Source of the DNA: Photorhabdus noenieputensis
Lineage (GTDB): Bacteria; Pseudomonadota; Gammaproteobacteria; Enterobacterales; Enterobacteriaceae
Length of the DNA: 64,000 nucleotides
Assembly: GCF_018448935.1 (NCBI RefSeq)
Contig: NZ_RCWC01000021.1
Coordinates: 22,040-86,039 of the forward strand
Direction of reading: 5' to 3'
A program made the position numbers and the translations under genes. This document shows, piece by piece, positions 24,101 to 30,704 of this stretch (position 1 is the stretch's first letter; every line of letters starts with the position of its first letter). The notes under the pieces are model-generated. The model worked only from the letters and a program-made list of their open reading frames with translations, did no database searches and was not told the origin of the DNA.

Positions 24101-27100
24101 TTTCCCACGGATATTTATCTCAGCGGAAAGACGGTATAACGGTACCGTCAGGCTAATCGCGATATCAGTCTGTACATCAGTCAGTAATAATTGAGCTGAA
24201 CAATCGTTTATCAGCCAATTTTTCCGCTCATCCGGTACCTTAGGATCGATAGGGACATAAACAGCGCCGATCTTGAGAATAGCCAATTGCGCTACCACCA
24301 ACTCCACCGATCGTTCTAGCAGGATCGCAACATTATCATCGGGCTGCACGCCCTGTTCGATTAACTGGCGGGCTAATCGATTAGCACAGGCATTCAATTC
24401 TACATAACTAAGGATCTTATCTTCTGCTATTAGCACTGTAGCTTCTGGCGTTTTCTGCACCTGTTGTTCAAACAATTGATGAATACATAACTGGTCGGGA
24501 TAGGTGGTTTCCGTCGCATTCCAGGTTGTTAGCAACAAAGTACGTTCACTATCCGGCAGAATGCCCAGCGTCCGTACCGCGATTTCCGGGCGATGCTCTA
24601 ACGCTTCCACCAGACTCTCCAGTGCCTGTTGCATATAATCGCATATTCTATCTGGCTCAATCGGTTGGACGATTTGAGCCGTCAGCCCCAGAGCATCGCC
24701 AAAATCTTCCACCGACAAAACAAACGGATAATTGGTGCGTTCCTGCTCGCCAAGAAATTCAATACCGTTTATCACGTTATCTAAGGTTAGCGACTGCACA
24801 TTATGCCGGTAGTTCAGCAACGCACTAAACAACGGTATTTCCCCCGGAACGCTACTGCAACGCTGAGCCAACGCCAGCGAAGCGTATTCATGTTCCAGCA
24901 GCTCAGCCAACCGGGCATGCGTTGCCTGTACACTATCTCGTACCGGGGTATTATCGATATCCAACCGCAGCGGCAAAGTATTAATAAACAGCCCCATACC
25001 ACTGTCAGCACCTTCTCCCACAGCCATACGCCCAAACAGTACGGTGCCAAATACCACTTTCTCTTGACCGCTGGTCTGGGATAACACTTGTGCCCAAGCC
25101 AGATGACACAAGGCCGCCAGACTCACCCCCAGACGTCTCGCCTGACAACGCAGGCGATCATTCAACGTGGCCGGTAACATCCGATTTGATTGACTCATCC
25201 GTGAACCATCGTCATGTACCTCCGCCAAACTGAAGGGCAATGTCGGCTCATCCACTTCTGCCAGCATCTCGGTAAAGAAGCGGGTATGTGCTTCCTGACT
25301 GACGCCCAACCGGGCCTGAGCCACCAGATTACGAAAAGGTACTGGTGCGGGTAAGTTGTCACCCTGTCCGTCAAGATAGGCCCGAACTTCACCGTTCATC
25401 ACTTCCAGCGTCGTATGGTCGCCAATCAGATGATGCATTAATTGCAGCGCGATCCAGCGGCCATCACTCTCCTGTGCGACAATAAAGCGCAACAGCGGGG
25501 CCTGATTTAGGTCGAGACGATACCTTCGTGGGTCAAAACGCTGCTTTAACTGCTCACTGACAGGACCATCAGCGGGGTTCAACGTCAATTCAGTCACTGA
25601 CAACGACACCCGACGCCAAACCACTTGCGCTGGAACAGACAACCCTTGCCAAAGAAAAGCAGTACGCAAAATATCGTGGCGATCAATCACTTGTTGCATT
25701 GCTGCCAAATAGCGCTCTAACAGAGCACGGTCAGCAAAAATCATCGGATAAGCCAGCAAATAAGGGTCACCATCTTTTACCAACAAATGGTGAAACAAGA
25801 TACCGTCCTGCAACGGTGACAACGCATAGATATCCTGAATATTGGTCATCCCGCCCGGTACCTGTCCGACAATATGATCAATTTCAGACTGAGTGCAATC
25901 AATCAGTGGCAACATTGCTGGCGTCAGTATTGTAGTCGTCGGCATAATGACATTCGGCGGCACCACTACAGCCTGATGCTGTCCCAGTGTTTGGGTCAGT
26001 TCCGACAATACTGGAGATTGGAATAGATCGCGTGCAGCCAGTGTTAGCCCAAGGCCACGCAGACGTTCAATCATGCGCATGCCAAGCAGTGAATGACCGC
26101 CCAGTGCAAAGAAACTGTCATAGCGGCTAATCTGTTCAATATCTAATAACTCACACCAGAGGCTCGCCAACAAAGTTTCCATCTTCCCTTGCGGCGCTGC
26201 ATAAATCTGGCGAGCAAAAGCCTCTTCCCCCAATCCCGGTAACGCCTGACGATCCAGTTTGCCGTTCGGGGTTAGCGGGAACACATCCAAACGCACAAAG
26301 GCCGCCGGTACCATGTAGTCAGGTAAAACAGCACTCAAATAGTTATGTAAATTATTAACCAATCCCTCATCTGCTGGTGCCACCACGTAGGCAACCAGAC
26401 GCTTATCTTGCCCGTCATTCAACGCCAGCACCGCCGATTCTCGTACCGCAGGAAACTCAGTCAATCGGGCTTCAATTTCTCCTAGCTCAATGCGAAAACC
26501 ACGAATTTTGACCTGTTGATCGTTACGGCCAAGGAATTCCAAATTACCATCCGGCAGGTAACGAGCTAAATCGCCGGTTCGGTACATTCGTGCATTCAAT
26601 GCATCACTAAAGGGATCCACCAGAAAACGTTCAGCCGTCAATTCAGGACGATTGAGATAGCCGCAAGCCACTCCATCGCCACCGATATAAATCTCACCCA
26701 TTATCCCTGATGGCACGAGCTTCCCCTGCTCATCTAGTAAGTAAACCCGCGTGTTCGCAATTGGCCGACCAATAGGAATATTGGTCGTTACCGGGAGTAA
26801 TGTCTCAATTCGGTATGTCGTGGTAAAAGTGGTACCCTCAGTCGGTCCATAAGCATTCAATAACTGCCGAGGCGGGTTATTACGCAAAACCTGAGCGATC
26901 ACATGAGGATCGAGAACATCTCCACCGACAATCAAGTTTTTCATCCGCGGCAGAACCGGGGAGAGTTCCGTCGCCAGCCGGTTAAACAGGCCAACACTTA
27001 ACCATAAGATATTAATGTGATAACGGCCTAAAACCTGTACAAACTCCAACGGTGTCAGCAAAGTGATGTGATCGATAACCACCAGTGCCCCACCATTAAG

Positions 27101-27889
27101 CAAAGGTGCCCATACTTCAAAGGTACTGGCATCGAAAGCCGGGTTAGCCGCGAAGGCAACCCGGTCATCAGGTCCAATTTCAGCATAGTCATTATTGATA
27201 ACCAGCCGGACTACCGCACGATGAGGCACTATTACCCCTTTTGGGGTACCAGTCGAGCCGGAGGTGTACATAATATATGCTGGCGCGATGCTGGAGCACA
27301 GTAAATCAAGATTGAAACAATCTGCTTCCTTGCTGATATCTGTTTCACTAGAGAGATGAAATAGTGGCACGGTCAAGTCATTGAAAATATCAACCTGCAT
27401 ATTAGTGAGCAGTAATTTGGCTGAACAATCGTTTATCAACCAGCTTTTCCGCTCATCCGGCACTCTGGGATCAATAGGTATGTAAACCGCCCCCGCCTTG
27501 AGAATAGCTAACTGTGCCACCACCAGCTCAATAGAACGCTCTAACAGAATTGCAACGTGGTTACCTGGTTGAATCCCCTGTTCAATCAGTTGATAAGTCA
27601 GTCGGTTAGCACAGGCATTCAATTCCGCGTAACTCAAAACTTTATCCCCCGCAATTAGTGCTGTCGCTGTCGGGGTTTGTTCCACTTGCTGTTCAAACAA
27701 CTGATGAATACATAACTGGTCAGGATACACGGTTTCAGTGGCATTCCAGGTTTCCAGCAACAAGGTACGTTCAGCCTCTGACAACAAATTAGGCTGGCAA
27801 ACAGATAAGTCGTTACTCACCTTTTCTGACAATATCGACACTAATCCAGCGTCAAAGATATTTTCCTTTTTAGCCATGCTATCTTTCAT
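9101..27889 (-). CDS. Six-module non-ribosomal peptide synthetase with thioesterase
   Basis: A single 6262-residue chain. Order: A1-T1-C/E-A2-T2-C-A3-T3-C/E-A4-T4-C-A5-T5-C/E-A6-T6-TE. Adenylation cores (YTSGSTGTPKG) lie near residues 213, 1286, 2345, 3421, 4488 and 5560. Carrier serines (LGGHSLL) lie near 598, 1674, 2730, 3806, 4867 and 5939. Condensation motifs alternate between HHLIGDHT near 821, 2956 and 5093, which fits dual condensation/epimerisation domains, and HHI(I/V)SDGW near 1868 and 4010, which fits ordinary LCL domains. The thioesterase has GYSSGG near 6069 and a late His (SGNHFS, near 6236). Pocket residues read by eye are DAFWIGATFK for A1-A4 (close to the Val code DAFWIGGTFK) and DAWCIGAVCK for A5-A6 (nearest to Phe-like codes). 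The predicted product is D-Val-Val-D-Val-Val-D-Phe-Phe, linear or cyclised. There is no starter C domain, so no N-acylation is expected. The start follows a GAGG with 10-nt spacing; a second ATG lies four codons in. Confidence 0.93.
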   Translation of the reverse strand: MKDSMAKKENIFDAGLVSILSEKVSNDLSVCQPNLLSEAERTLLLETWNATETVYPDQLCIHQLFEQQVEQTPTATALIAGDKVLSYAELNACANRLTYQLIEQGIQPGNHVAILLERSIELVVAQLAILKAGAVYIPIDPRVPDERKSWLINDCSAKLLLTNMQVDIFNDLTVPLFHLSSETDISKEADCFNLDLLCSSIAPAYIMYTSGSTGTPKGVIVPHRAVVRLVINNDYAEIGPDDRVAFAANPAFDASTFEVWAPLLNGGALVVIDHITLLTPLEFVQVLGRYHINILWLSVGLFNRLATELSPVLPRMKNLIVGGDVLDPHVIAQVLRNNPPRQLLNAYGPTEGTTFTTTYRIETLLPVTTNIPIGRPIANTRVYLLDEQGKLVPSGIMGEIYIGGDGVACGYLNRPELTAERFLVDPFSDALNARMYRTGDLARYLPDGNLEFLGRNDQQVKIRGFRIELGEIEARLTEFPAVRESAVLALNDGQDKRLVAYVVAPADEGLVNNLHNYLSAVLPDYMVPAAFVRLDVFPLTPNGKLDRQALPGLGEEAFARQIYAAPQGKMETLLASLWCELLDIEQISRYDSFFALGGHSLLGMRMIERLRGLGLTLAARDLFQSPVLSELTQTLGQHQAVVVPPNVIMPTTTILTPAMLPLIDCTQSEIDHIVGQVPGGMTNIQDIYALSPLQDGILFHHLLVKDGDPYLLAYPMIFADRALLERYLAAMQQVIDRHDILRTAFLWQGLSVPAQVVWRRVSLSVTELTLNPADGPVSEQLKQRFDPRRYRLDLNQAPLLRFIVAQESDGRWIALQLMHHLIGDHTTLEVMNGEVRAYLDGQGDNLPAPVPFRNLVAQARLGVSQEAHTRFFTEMLAEVDEPTLPFSLAEVHDDGSRMSQSNRMLPATLNDRLRCQARRLGVSLAALCHLAWAQVLSQTSGQEKVVFGTVLFGRMAVGEGADSGMGLFINTLPLRLDIDNTPVRDSVQATHARLAELLEHEYASLALAQRCSSVPGEIPLFSALLNYRHNVQSLTLDNVINGIEFLGEQERTNYPFVLSVEDFGDALGLTAQIVQPIEPDRICDYMQQALESLVEALEHRPEIAVRTLGILPDSERTLLLTTWNATETTYPDQLCIHQLFEQQVQKTPEATVLIAEDKILSYVELNACANRLARQLIEQGVQPDDNVAILLERSVELVVAQLAILKIGAVYVPIDPKVPDERKNWLINDCSAQLLLTDVQTDIAISLTVPLYRLSAEINIRGKVDDGNLNLPRSSTGSAYIMYTSGSTGMPKGVIVPHRAVVRLVINNGYAEIGPDDRVAFAANPAFDASTFEVWAPLLNGGTLVIIDHATLLTPADFVRALQIYRITVLWLSVGLFNQLATALSPVLSQIKTLITGGEVPEPRVIAQVLYNNPPQHLLQAYGPSEGTTFTTIYRIAELAPGEGKIPIGRPIANTRLYLLNACAQPVPLGAIGEIYVGGDGVACGYLNRPELTAERFLLDPFSDEVGARMYRTGDLARYLPDGNLVFVGRNDQQVKIRGFRIEPEEIEARLTEHVAVREAAVLALGDGQDKRLVAYVVAEADEALANSLRIYLSAILPDYMVPTAFVRLDTFPLTPNGKRDLRGLLVPGEEAFARQIYETPQGEMETALAAIWCELLGIERISRHDNFFALGGHSLLAVRMINRVATLGIELSLTTLFKSPSLTAFAEAISVRFDEKHNSRLAEIVPISRQGKLPLSLAQQRLWVMAQFEGVSETYHIPMILRLHGQLNISVWQQALNTLFARHEALRSVFVAVNGQPQVELLPVAFGLPIKHYDLRKASDVETELEFLCAQEAKTPFDLARGPLIRSALVQLVNDDYVFLLTQHHIISDGWSLEVLKSELSVIYSACLNQQPELLPPLAIQYPDYAAWQRQWLSAERIQAQSDYWRGVLADAPVLLDLPTDRPRPPEQSFAGNFWPVKLDEALTQSLKRLSKQQGTTLFMTLLAAWATVLSRLSGQEELVIGTPSAGRNRREVESLIGFFVNTLALRIDLSGQPNVIELLARVRQTALAAQEHQDLPFEQVVEIVQPPRRLAHTPLFQVMFAWQNNTHTDWVLPELAVSPVDPLLDTAKFDLELNLSEVNGRIVGYLNYATALFDQPTIERYVGYLHTVLREMAADCQQSVGGIDILAPTERQLLLETWNATETVYPDQLCIHQLFEQQVEQTPAAMALIAGDKFLSYAELNCYANWLAYQLVEQGIQPDDHVAILLERSIELVVAQLAILKAGAVYVPIDPKVPDERKNWLINDCSAKLLLTNAQSDIPVGLAVPLFLLSSETGAKREEEACNPNLSHVSTKPAYIMYTSGSTGTPKGVVVPHRAVVRLVINNGYAEIGQDDRVAFTANPAFDAGTFEVWAPLLNGGALVVVDHATLLMPQALIRTLRVQRITVLWLTIGLFNRLAAALSSIFPQIRVLIFGGDIPDPQVIAQVLDNHPPQQLLQAYGPSEGTTFTTMYRIVALPQGTTRVPIGRPIANTRVYLLDKQKQPVPLGMTGEIYVGGDGVACGYLNRPELTAEHFLVDPFSDKPGARMYRTGDLARYLPDGNLEFLGRNDQQVKIRGFRIELGEIEARLTEFPVVREAAVLALSDGQEKRLVAYVAAEVSEGLVNNLRSYLSTVLPDYMVPAAFVRLDVFPLTPNGKLDRRALPVPGEEAFARQIYQAPQGETEITLAAIWSKLLGIEQISRHDNFFALGGHSLLAVRLVEHLRSVGLTLTVRDLFKYSVLAELAKTLGQYRAVAVPPNVITSAITTLTPAMLPLIDLTQPEIDHIVGQVPGGIANIQDIYALSPLQDGILFHHLLANEGDPYLLASQIVFAERSLLDRYLAAVQWLVNRHDILRTAFLWQGLSVSAQVVWRQASLPVTELTLNPADGAISDQLNQRFDPRRYRLDLNQAPLLRFVVAKEPDGRWIALQLMHHLIGDHTTLEVMNSEVQAYLAGQEDSLSGPVPFRNLVAQARLGVNQEAHDRFFTEMLAEVDEPTLPFGLTEVRDDGSQVVQSHRMLTATLNDRLRRQARRLGVSLAALCHLAWAQVLSQTSGQEKVVFGTVLFGRMQGGEGADNGMGLFINTLPLRLDIDGTSVWESVQTAHARLAELLEHEHASLALAQRCSGVQGETPLFSALLNYRHNAQPITLDNVTSGIEFLDAQERTNYPFVLSVEDFGDALGLTAQIVQPFDAKRVCGYMQQALESLVAALEHTPDIAVRMLDILPDTERTLLLKTWNATEIAYPDQLCIHQLFEQQVEKSPQAIALIAGDKQLSYAELNVGANQLAHQLIEQGIQADDNVAILLERSVELVMAQLAILKVGAVYVPVDPKVPDERKNWLINDCSAQLLLTDARADIPVGLTVPLFRLARESGMTREEGCFNPHLPRSSAGAAYIMYTSGSTGTPKGVIVPHRAVVRLVINNGYAEIGPDDRLTFTANPAFDASTFEVWAPLLNGGTLVVIDQVTLLTPTDFVRALQTYGITILWISVGLLNRMATALSPVLPQIKTLITGAEVPDPQVIAQVMRSSPLQQLLQAYGPSEGATFTTTYRITELVPGEAKIPIGRPIANTRLYLLNAYGQPVPLGAIGEIYVGGDGIASGYFNRPELTVERFLIDPFSDESGARMYRTGDLARYLPDGNLIFVGRNDQQVKIRGFRIEPGEIEARLTEHVAVREALVLALNDGQDKRLVAYVVAEPDDELVTSLREHLSAILPDYMVPAAFVRLDAFPLTPNDKRDLRALPIPGEEAFAHQIYEAPQGEMETALATIWRELLGVERISRHDNFFALGGHSLLAVRMINRIAAFGIELPLTTLFKSPSLAAFAEAMSARFDEQHSRLPMIMSSEIVLPEIVPISRQGKLPLSLAQQRLWVLAQFEGVSETYHIPVILRLHGQLNISAWQQALNMLFARHEALRSVFIAVNGQPQVELLPAEFGLPIKHYDLRKASGGETELAFLCAKEAKTPFDLARGPLIRPALVQLANDDYLFLLILHHIVSDGWSFGILKSELSALYSACLNQQPDPLPPLAIQYPDYAAWQRQWLSAERVGAQSDYWRTILADAPVLLDLPTDRPRPAEQSFAGNLLPINLDAELTQSLKRLSEQQGVTLFMTLLAAWATVLSRLSGQEDLVIGTPSAGRGRQEVESLIGFFVNTLALRIDLSGEPNMIELLARVRQTALTAQEHQDLPFEQVVEIAQPPRRLAHTPLFQVMFAWQNDGHAEWTLPGLVVSPVDQAFDVVKFDLELNLSEVDGRIVGYLNYAMVLFDQPTIARHVRYLHQILQAMVADPHQSVARIDILTAAERKLLLETWNATEAPYFDSLCIHQLFEQQVEKKPEATALVYGKQALSYAELNICANRLAHQLIALGVAPDQRVAICVASSPARIVALLAVLKAGGAYVPLDPAYPGERLVHILTDAAPAILLADDAGRAALGEKTLAGLTILDPNLLPDQLNNNPLVPLLTSRHLAYVIYTSGSTGTPKGVMIEHRGLVNLIQEKIIQFDIHSASRMLQFASFSFDASVWEMMMALCGGATLDIPDDAVRQEPHRLWHYLQEQSVTHACLTPALLRDGTDLPTITIKPTLILGGEAPSAALLKALCGKATVFNAYGPTEITVCATSWRCPPDYRDEWVPIGRPTANIRIYLLDAYGQPVPLGAIGELYLGGIGIAHGYLNRPELTTACFLADPFSDKPEARMYRTGDLARYLPDGNLVFVGRNDQQVKIRGFRIEPGEIETRLIEHSAVNEALVLVQGDDQDKRLIAYVVAQAGDGLVNNLRTYLSAVLPDYMVPAAFVRLEAFPLTPNGKLDRRALPAPGAEAFARQIYAAPQGETEILLAAIWRELLAIEQISRHDSFFALGGHSLLAVRMVERLRNLGLTLAVRDLFQSPVLSELAQTLKLNRAKKAPVNVITPDTTVLTPEMLPLIDLTQSEIDHTVEQIPGGMANIQDIYALSPLQDGILFHHLLADEGDPYLLAGQMAFTDRKLLDRYLASVQQVINRHDILRTAFIWQGLSVPAQVVCRQVRLSVTELTLDPADGPISDQLAQRFNPRQYRLNLGQAPLLRFVVAQESDNRWIVLQLMHHLIGDHTALDVMNHEVQAYLDGQESSLPAPAPFRNLVAQSRLGMSQAEHSRFFTDMLAEIDEPTLPFGLAEVRHDGSQMTESHRMLPPELNDSLRSQARRLGVSLAALCHLAWAQVLSRTSGQRQVVFGTVLFGRMAAGEGAENGMGLFINTLPLRLDMDDTPVRDSVQAAHHRLAGLLEHEYASLALAQRCSGVQGGTPLFSTLLNYRHNVPLATSNEIMSGVEFLGAQERTNYPFTLSVEDFSDALGLTAQIVQPFDAGRVCGYMQQALESLAAALEHAPETPVRQLEILPIAERKLLLEIGNGPQMAYSDLLCIHHLFEQQVAKSPEATALACEEQTCSYAELNACANRLAHQLIELGVEPDQRVVICVTCSLSRVVALLAVLKAGGAYVPLDPAYASDRLAYMLNDAAPSVVLADNAGRIALGEPALTALTVLDPTILPDQPDSNPHVPMLTSRHLAYVIYTSGSTGTPKGVMVEHHGLVNLIQEKIIQFDIRADSRMLQFASFGFDASVWEIMMALCGGAMLDIAVDTVRQDPLRLWRYLEERRVTHACLPPALLRDGADLPAITIKPTLILGGEAPSAVLLKTLYNKATLFNAYGPTEITVCATCWHCSPNYRHELVSIGRPTANTLVYLLDANGQPVPFGGVGELHIGGAGVARGYLNRSDLTAERFLTDPFSDVVGARMYRTGDLVRYLLDGNLVFVGRNDQQIKIRGFRIEPGEIEARLTEYPDVREAVVLALGDGQDKRLVAYVAAPADNGLASRLHRHLRALLPDYMMPTAFVRLDNFPLTARGKLDRRALPAPDEEAFARQRYAVPRGEIEIILAAIWRELLGVEQIGRNDSFFALGGHSLLAMRMLNRVADYGLICTLNDLFQFPVLAELAAKMTSDPSSQPNGAVSVRPDGTGVPLFFVPSGMGDYSYVFGLAQYIQSDYPIYALPWPSINAELMLTMEQQATRMITLMKAVQPAGPYQICGYSSGGILAYAIAQQLLNAGETVNFLGLIDTPAPHYSGQQTMPLKLQFFTELARQVEEANIKEVAALHLRIGELSLVQFIEAAQELALYPANLPPDLIAKRWQQIENYAQIVRNYQPQVLAITLYQFYAMEPSPPVPVVIDTEFSPLSVEPSLGWARIMPDSSLRLVPISGNHFSLLEDLRDKTMLIQALNRALTVSGK

Positions 27890-29180
27890 CTATTTACTAC
27901 CTCAATGAATCTGTTAGATATTTGAGAACTGTCATTCCCGGCAGCCATCAAAATGTTTTCTCTTACCTTTATCCCACTTAATCTTGGGAGGAATAAATAC
28001 GGGCATGCTGAGCATCAATTAAGATACTTAGGCAACACTTTCTCTCTGGCACAAATGTAAATAACTACTTGATTCTAATTCTGCGTTAATAACCATTTCT
28101 GACAACGGAGCAAATGGCTCATCAAATTAACTATAAGCAGGAGTTCTATTTCGTCCCTCCCCTCTTAGATAAATTTCTTCGATTAATTGACAATGAATCC
28201 CATGACTAAAAACGAACTTATCGACGACTATAGATATGAATTTACTTCGATAACTCATTGCAAAATAAGTACTCCTCTTCAAACAACGAGTTAATAAAAC
28301 GCCTTGTAAAATACAATTTATTAAACATTTGCAAAAATAACCTGTATATTTAATTTCTTTAAAATATAAATTCAGATTAAAATCAATTTCACCATATTCT
28401 ATTTCATAATAATAAAACGCCATAATCAATATAAATATTGATTACATTTAACTCCATGAAAAAATAATTTCAATTTAAAATTAATCCATTGATATATTAT
28501 TCGATAATAATATAGCTAATATCACCCTTGATGCCATAGCACATTGATTATTAGATAGCATATTTTAGGGGAGTTTTTATTTAATGTGATTTATCAGATA
28601 GTAAGCAATATTAGAGTGAGAATAAGCTTTCATTTTTACATCGTTTAGTTTACTAACACCTGTCAATATAAACATTTAAGTTGCCTTACATCACAATCAA
28701 TACCAAAGCATAAATCGTTTTTTCTCTAAATTTCCAATACGATTTTAGAATAATCGCTTCAAAATTAAAAATATTATCGTATATATCTTAATTAAATTAA
28801 ACTCAGACTTTATATATCCAATTTACACTTAGAAAAACCAAATCAATTTTAAATAATCACATATAACATTAACTTATTTAGTAATTAAATAATAAACCTT
28901 TGATATAATCAATTAACAAACACTTCTATTATTTAAATAATAGCCGATAAGAGATTTATAATATTTTTAATGGTAAAAAAATGATTAAAATCAATAAATA
29001 TAGAATATAATGTAAAAAAACATTATATACCCGTCATCAGAATAGTCAATATTTTTCACAAAACATCAGAAATACATTCAACCCCAGACACAATACTTCC
29101 ACAACGATGTTTTTCTTTTAAACACAGTTAGTTACAAATTAATATTTTTATAAATATCATATGCTTTTTGCACAGAATGG
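27890..29180. other. AT-rich intergenic region upstream of the NRPS
   Basis: About 1.3 kb with no gene I can support. It must hold the NRPS promoter (long leader or distant promoter), but no clear -35/-10 pair or operator stood out. A 100-codon minus-strand frame at 28127-28429 has no recognisable product and no convincing ribosome binding site. The stretch from 28430 to 29130 is almost pure A/T. Confidence 0.6.
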
Positions 29181-29212
29181 AAAAATAACAACACCGCAAT
29201 GACCTTGCGGTG
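29181..29212 (-). terminator. Terminator of the formamidase gene
   Basis: The stem CACCGCAA (29192-29199) pairs with TTGCGGTG (29205-29212) across a 5-nt loop. On the minus strand it is followed by a T-rich tract (TTGTTATTTTT). It lies 22 nt after the amiF stop codon. Confidence 0.8.
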
Positions 29213-29233
29213 CTGGATCATTCAACCTCTCAG

Positions 29234-30250
29234 TTATTCATCAATTTTCGGTAATGGCCCCAATTTCACACCTTCTGGATAATATTTCCAACCATCACGA
29301 ATACGGATATTTTCATCCCAAGGCAGTTTATATTCACCGTTTGCCAAATCGCGCACCCAAGTCAAATAATTAGCTCTCTCTCCACCCGGTTTACCAACAT
29401 AACCTCGGCAACCGAGATTAAAAATACTGTTCTCTAGCGCCCAATTCTCACGAGCCTTATCTGCCAGACGCGGGAACAGTTCAGCGGTAACAATTTCCCA
29501 CGGATTACGCTGGCCTTGCTGGATAACGTTACCGTCATAATTACAAATTGTACCTTCACCGAAATAATAAAAAACCTCATCATAGCCTGCCAGGTTAACC
29601 GATACGGTATACATTAAGTTCTGCCAGGCATTAGTTCGATTCGTCCAAATCCATTGATCGTTAACTTGGGTAGAATAACCAGAAATGCGGATAAAAACAT
29701 TACAGCCTTTATAGGCAGCTTCTCGCGCCAATTCAGGAAACATACCATCGTGACAAACACACACCGCCAGCTTCGCACCTTTTGGCCCCTCACAAACCGG
29801 CATTCCCAAATTACCTGGCATCCAAGGTTCAATCGGCACCCAAGGCTGCAATTTACGGTAATGTAATACAATCTCACCGTTACTGTTAATAATAATCGCG
29901 GCATTATAAGGTGGCTGTGACGAATCTTCATTACGTTCCATGACTGAAAACACGCCCCAAATATCATTGCGAATACAAGCCTGACGAAAACAATCCACTT
30001 CTGGACCATCTAATGATAATAGCATTTCATCATAGGTCCAGATCTTGGTATTTAATCCCTGAGCGGAATATTCAGGAAATACAATAAGATCCAAATCAGG
30101 ATAACCGGCTTTAGTTGAATCCATTGTTTTACAAATCTGCTGTACTTGAACCTGAATATCTTCCGGTCCCTTAATTATAGGAACAGGATATTGAATAGCG
30201 GCAATTAATAACGCCTCATCCCATGCACTGACACTTCCTGTACTGCCCAT
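29234..30250 (-). CDS. amiF: Formamidase (formamide amidohydrolase)
   Basis: A 338-residue nitrilase-superfamily enzyme that hydrolyses formamide to formate and ammonia in the cytoplasm. It is closely similar over its full length to Helicobacter pylori AmiF as I remember it, including the N-terminal MGSxGS and the [10 protein letters not shown] segment. The catalytic triad is visible at the same numbers: Glu60 (FPEYS), Lys133 (YRKLQPW) and Cys166 (VCHDGM). I chose the ATG at 30250 because it has AGAGG 5-7 nt upstream and matches the family start; an upstream in-frame ATG at 30310 would add 20 unrelated residues. It is monocistronic, with its own terminator. Its role here may be nitrogen supply or formate production (inference). 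Confidence 0.93.
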   Translation of the reverse strand: MGSTGSVSAWDEALLIAAIQYPVPIIKGPEDIQVQVQQICKTMDSTKAGYPDLDLIVFPEYSAQGLNTKIWTYDEMLLSLDGPEVDCFRQACIRNDIWGVFSVMERNEDSSQPPYNAAIIINSNGEIVLHYRKLQPWVPIEPWMPGNLGMPVCEGPKGAKLAVCVCHDGMFPELAREAAYKGCNVFIRISGYSTQVNDQWIWTNRTNAWQNLMYTVSVNLAGYDEVFYYFGEGTICNYDGNVIQQGQRNPWEIVTAELFPRLADKARENWALENSIFNLGCRGYVGKPGGERANYLTWVRDLANGEYKLPWDENIRIRDGWKYYPEGVKLGPLPKIDE

Positions 30251-30597
30251 AAAGACCTCTAAATGAATAGTAATTATTAAAATTGAATGACAAGCTTCAT
30301 CGTTATACAAACAAATAGAACTTATCTTTACCCGTCGTTAAGCGATTTCACTAATGCATAATAGCGCCTCTTTTGTTTACAAAAATGCGATCTTTAACAT
30401 TAAATAAAAAAATTAATAACTTTTTAGTAAAGAATAGCTTTGCAAATAGTCGAGCACTTTGAAAGAGTACAATCCGGCTTGAGCGATATGCGGAGTTATA
30501 AAAAATCCCAAACGATCTGTTTAGCCTTTGCAGCATGTTGACCATCAGCAATCAGTTGGCAAGACTTAGTTAGGACTTAGATTCACTGTATTTGAGT
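30251..30597. other. Divergent intergenic region between amiF and the Fic gene
   Basis: About 350 bp upstream of both amiF (minus) and the Fic gene (plus). No coding sequence is supported; a 66-codon minus-strand frame has no family signature. Promoters for both genes are expected here, but I could not place them. Confidence 0.5.
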
Positions 30598-30689
30598 GTA
30601 AAAGCTAATAATGTAAGTTCGTAAAAGCTAGTAATTCAATATCGTAATAGCTAATATTGCATTCCCGTATTAGCTAATACTTGAACATC
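30598..30689. promoter_or_regulatory. Four tandem 23-bp repeats, likely operator of the Fic gene
   Basis: Units start at 30598, 30621, 30644 and 30667 with an exact 23-bp period. Each begins GTAaaAGCTAaTA; the last contains the perfect 14-bp palindrome GTATTAGCTAATAC and the others are degenerate versions. The array ends 15 nt before the ATG at 30705, so a bound protein would block transcription or translation start. The gene product has an AbiEi-like winged-helix N-terminus, and AbiEi antitoxins are known to bind repeats in their own promoter, so autoregulation is likely (inference). Confidence 0.8.
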
Positions 30690-30704
30690 TGCTGGAAGAA
30701 AGAC

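Noticed and set aside
28127..28429. 100-codon minus-strand frame upstream of the NRPS
   Set aside because: AT-rich composition, no ribosome binding site and no recognisable family; too weak to call a gene.
29614..30009. 131-codon minus-strand frame inside amiF
   Set aside because: A frame shadow of the well-supported formamidase gene.
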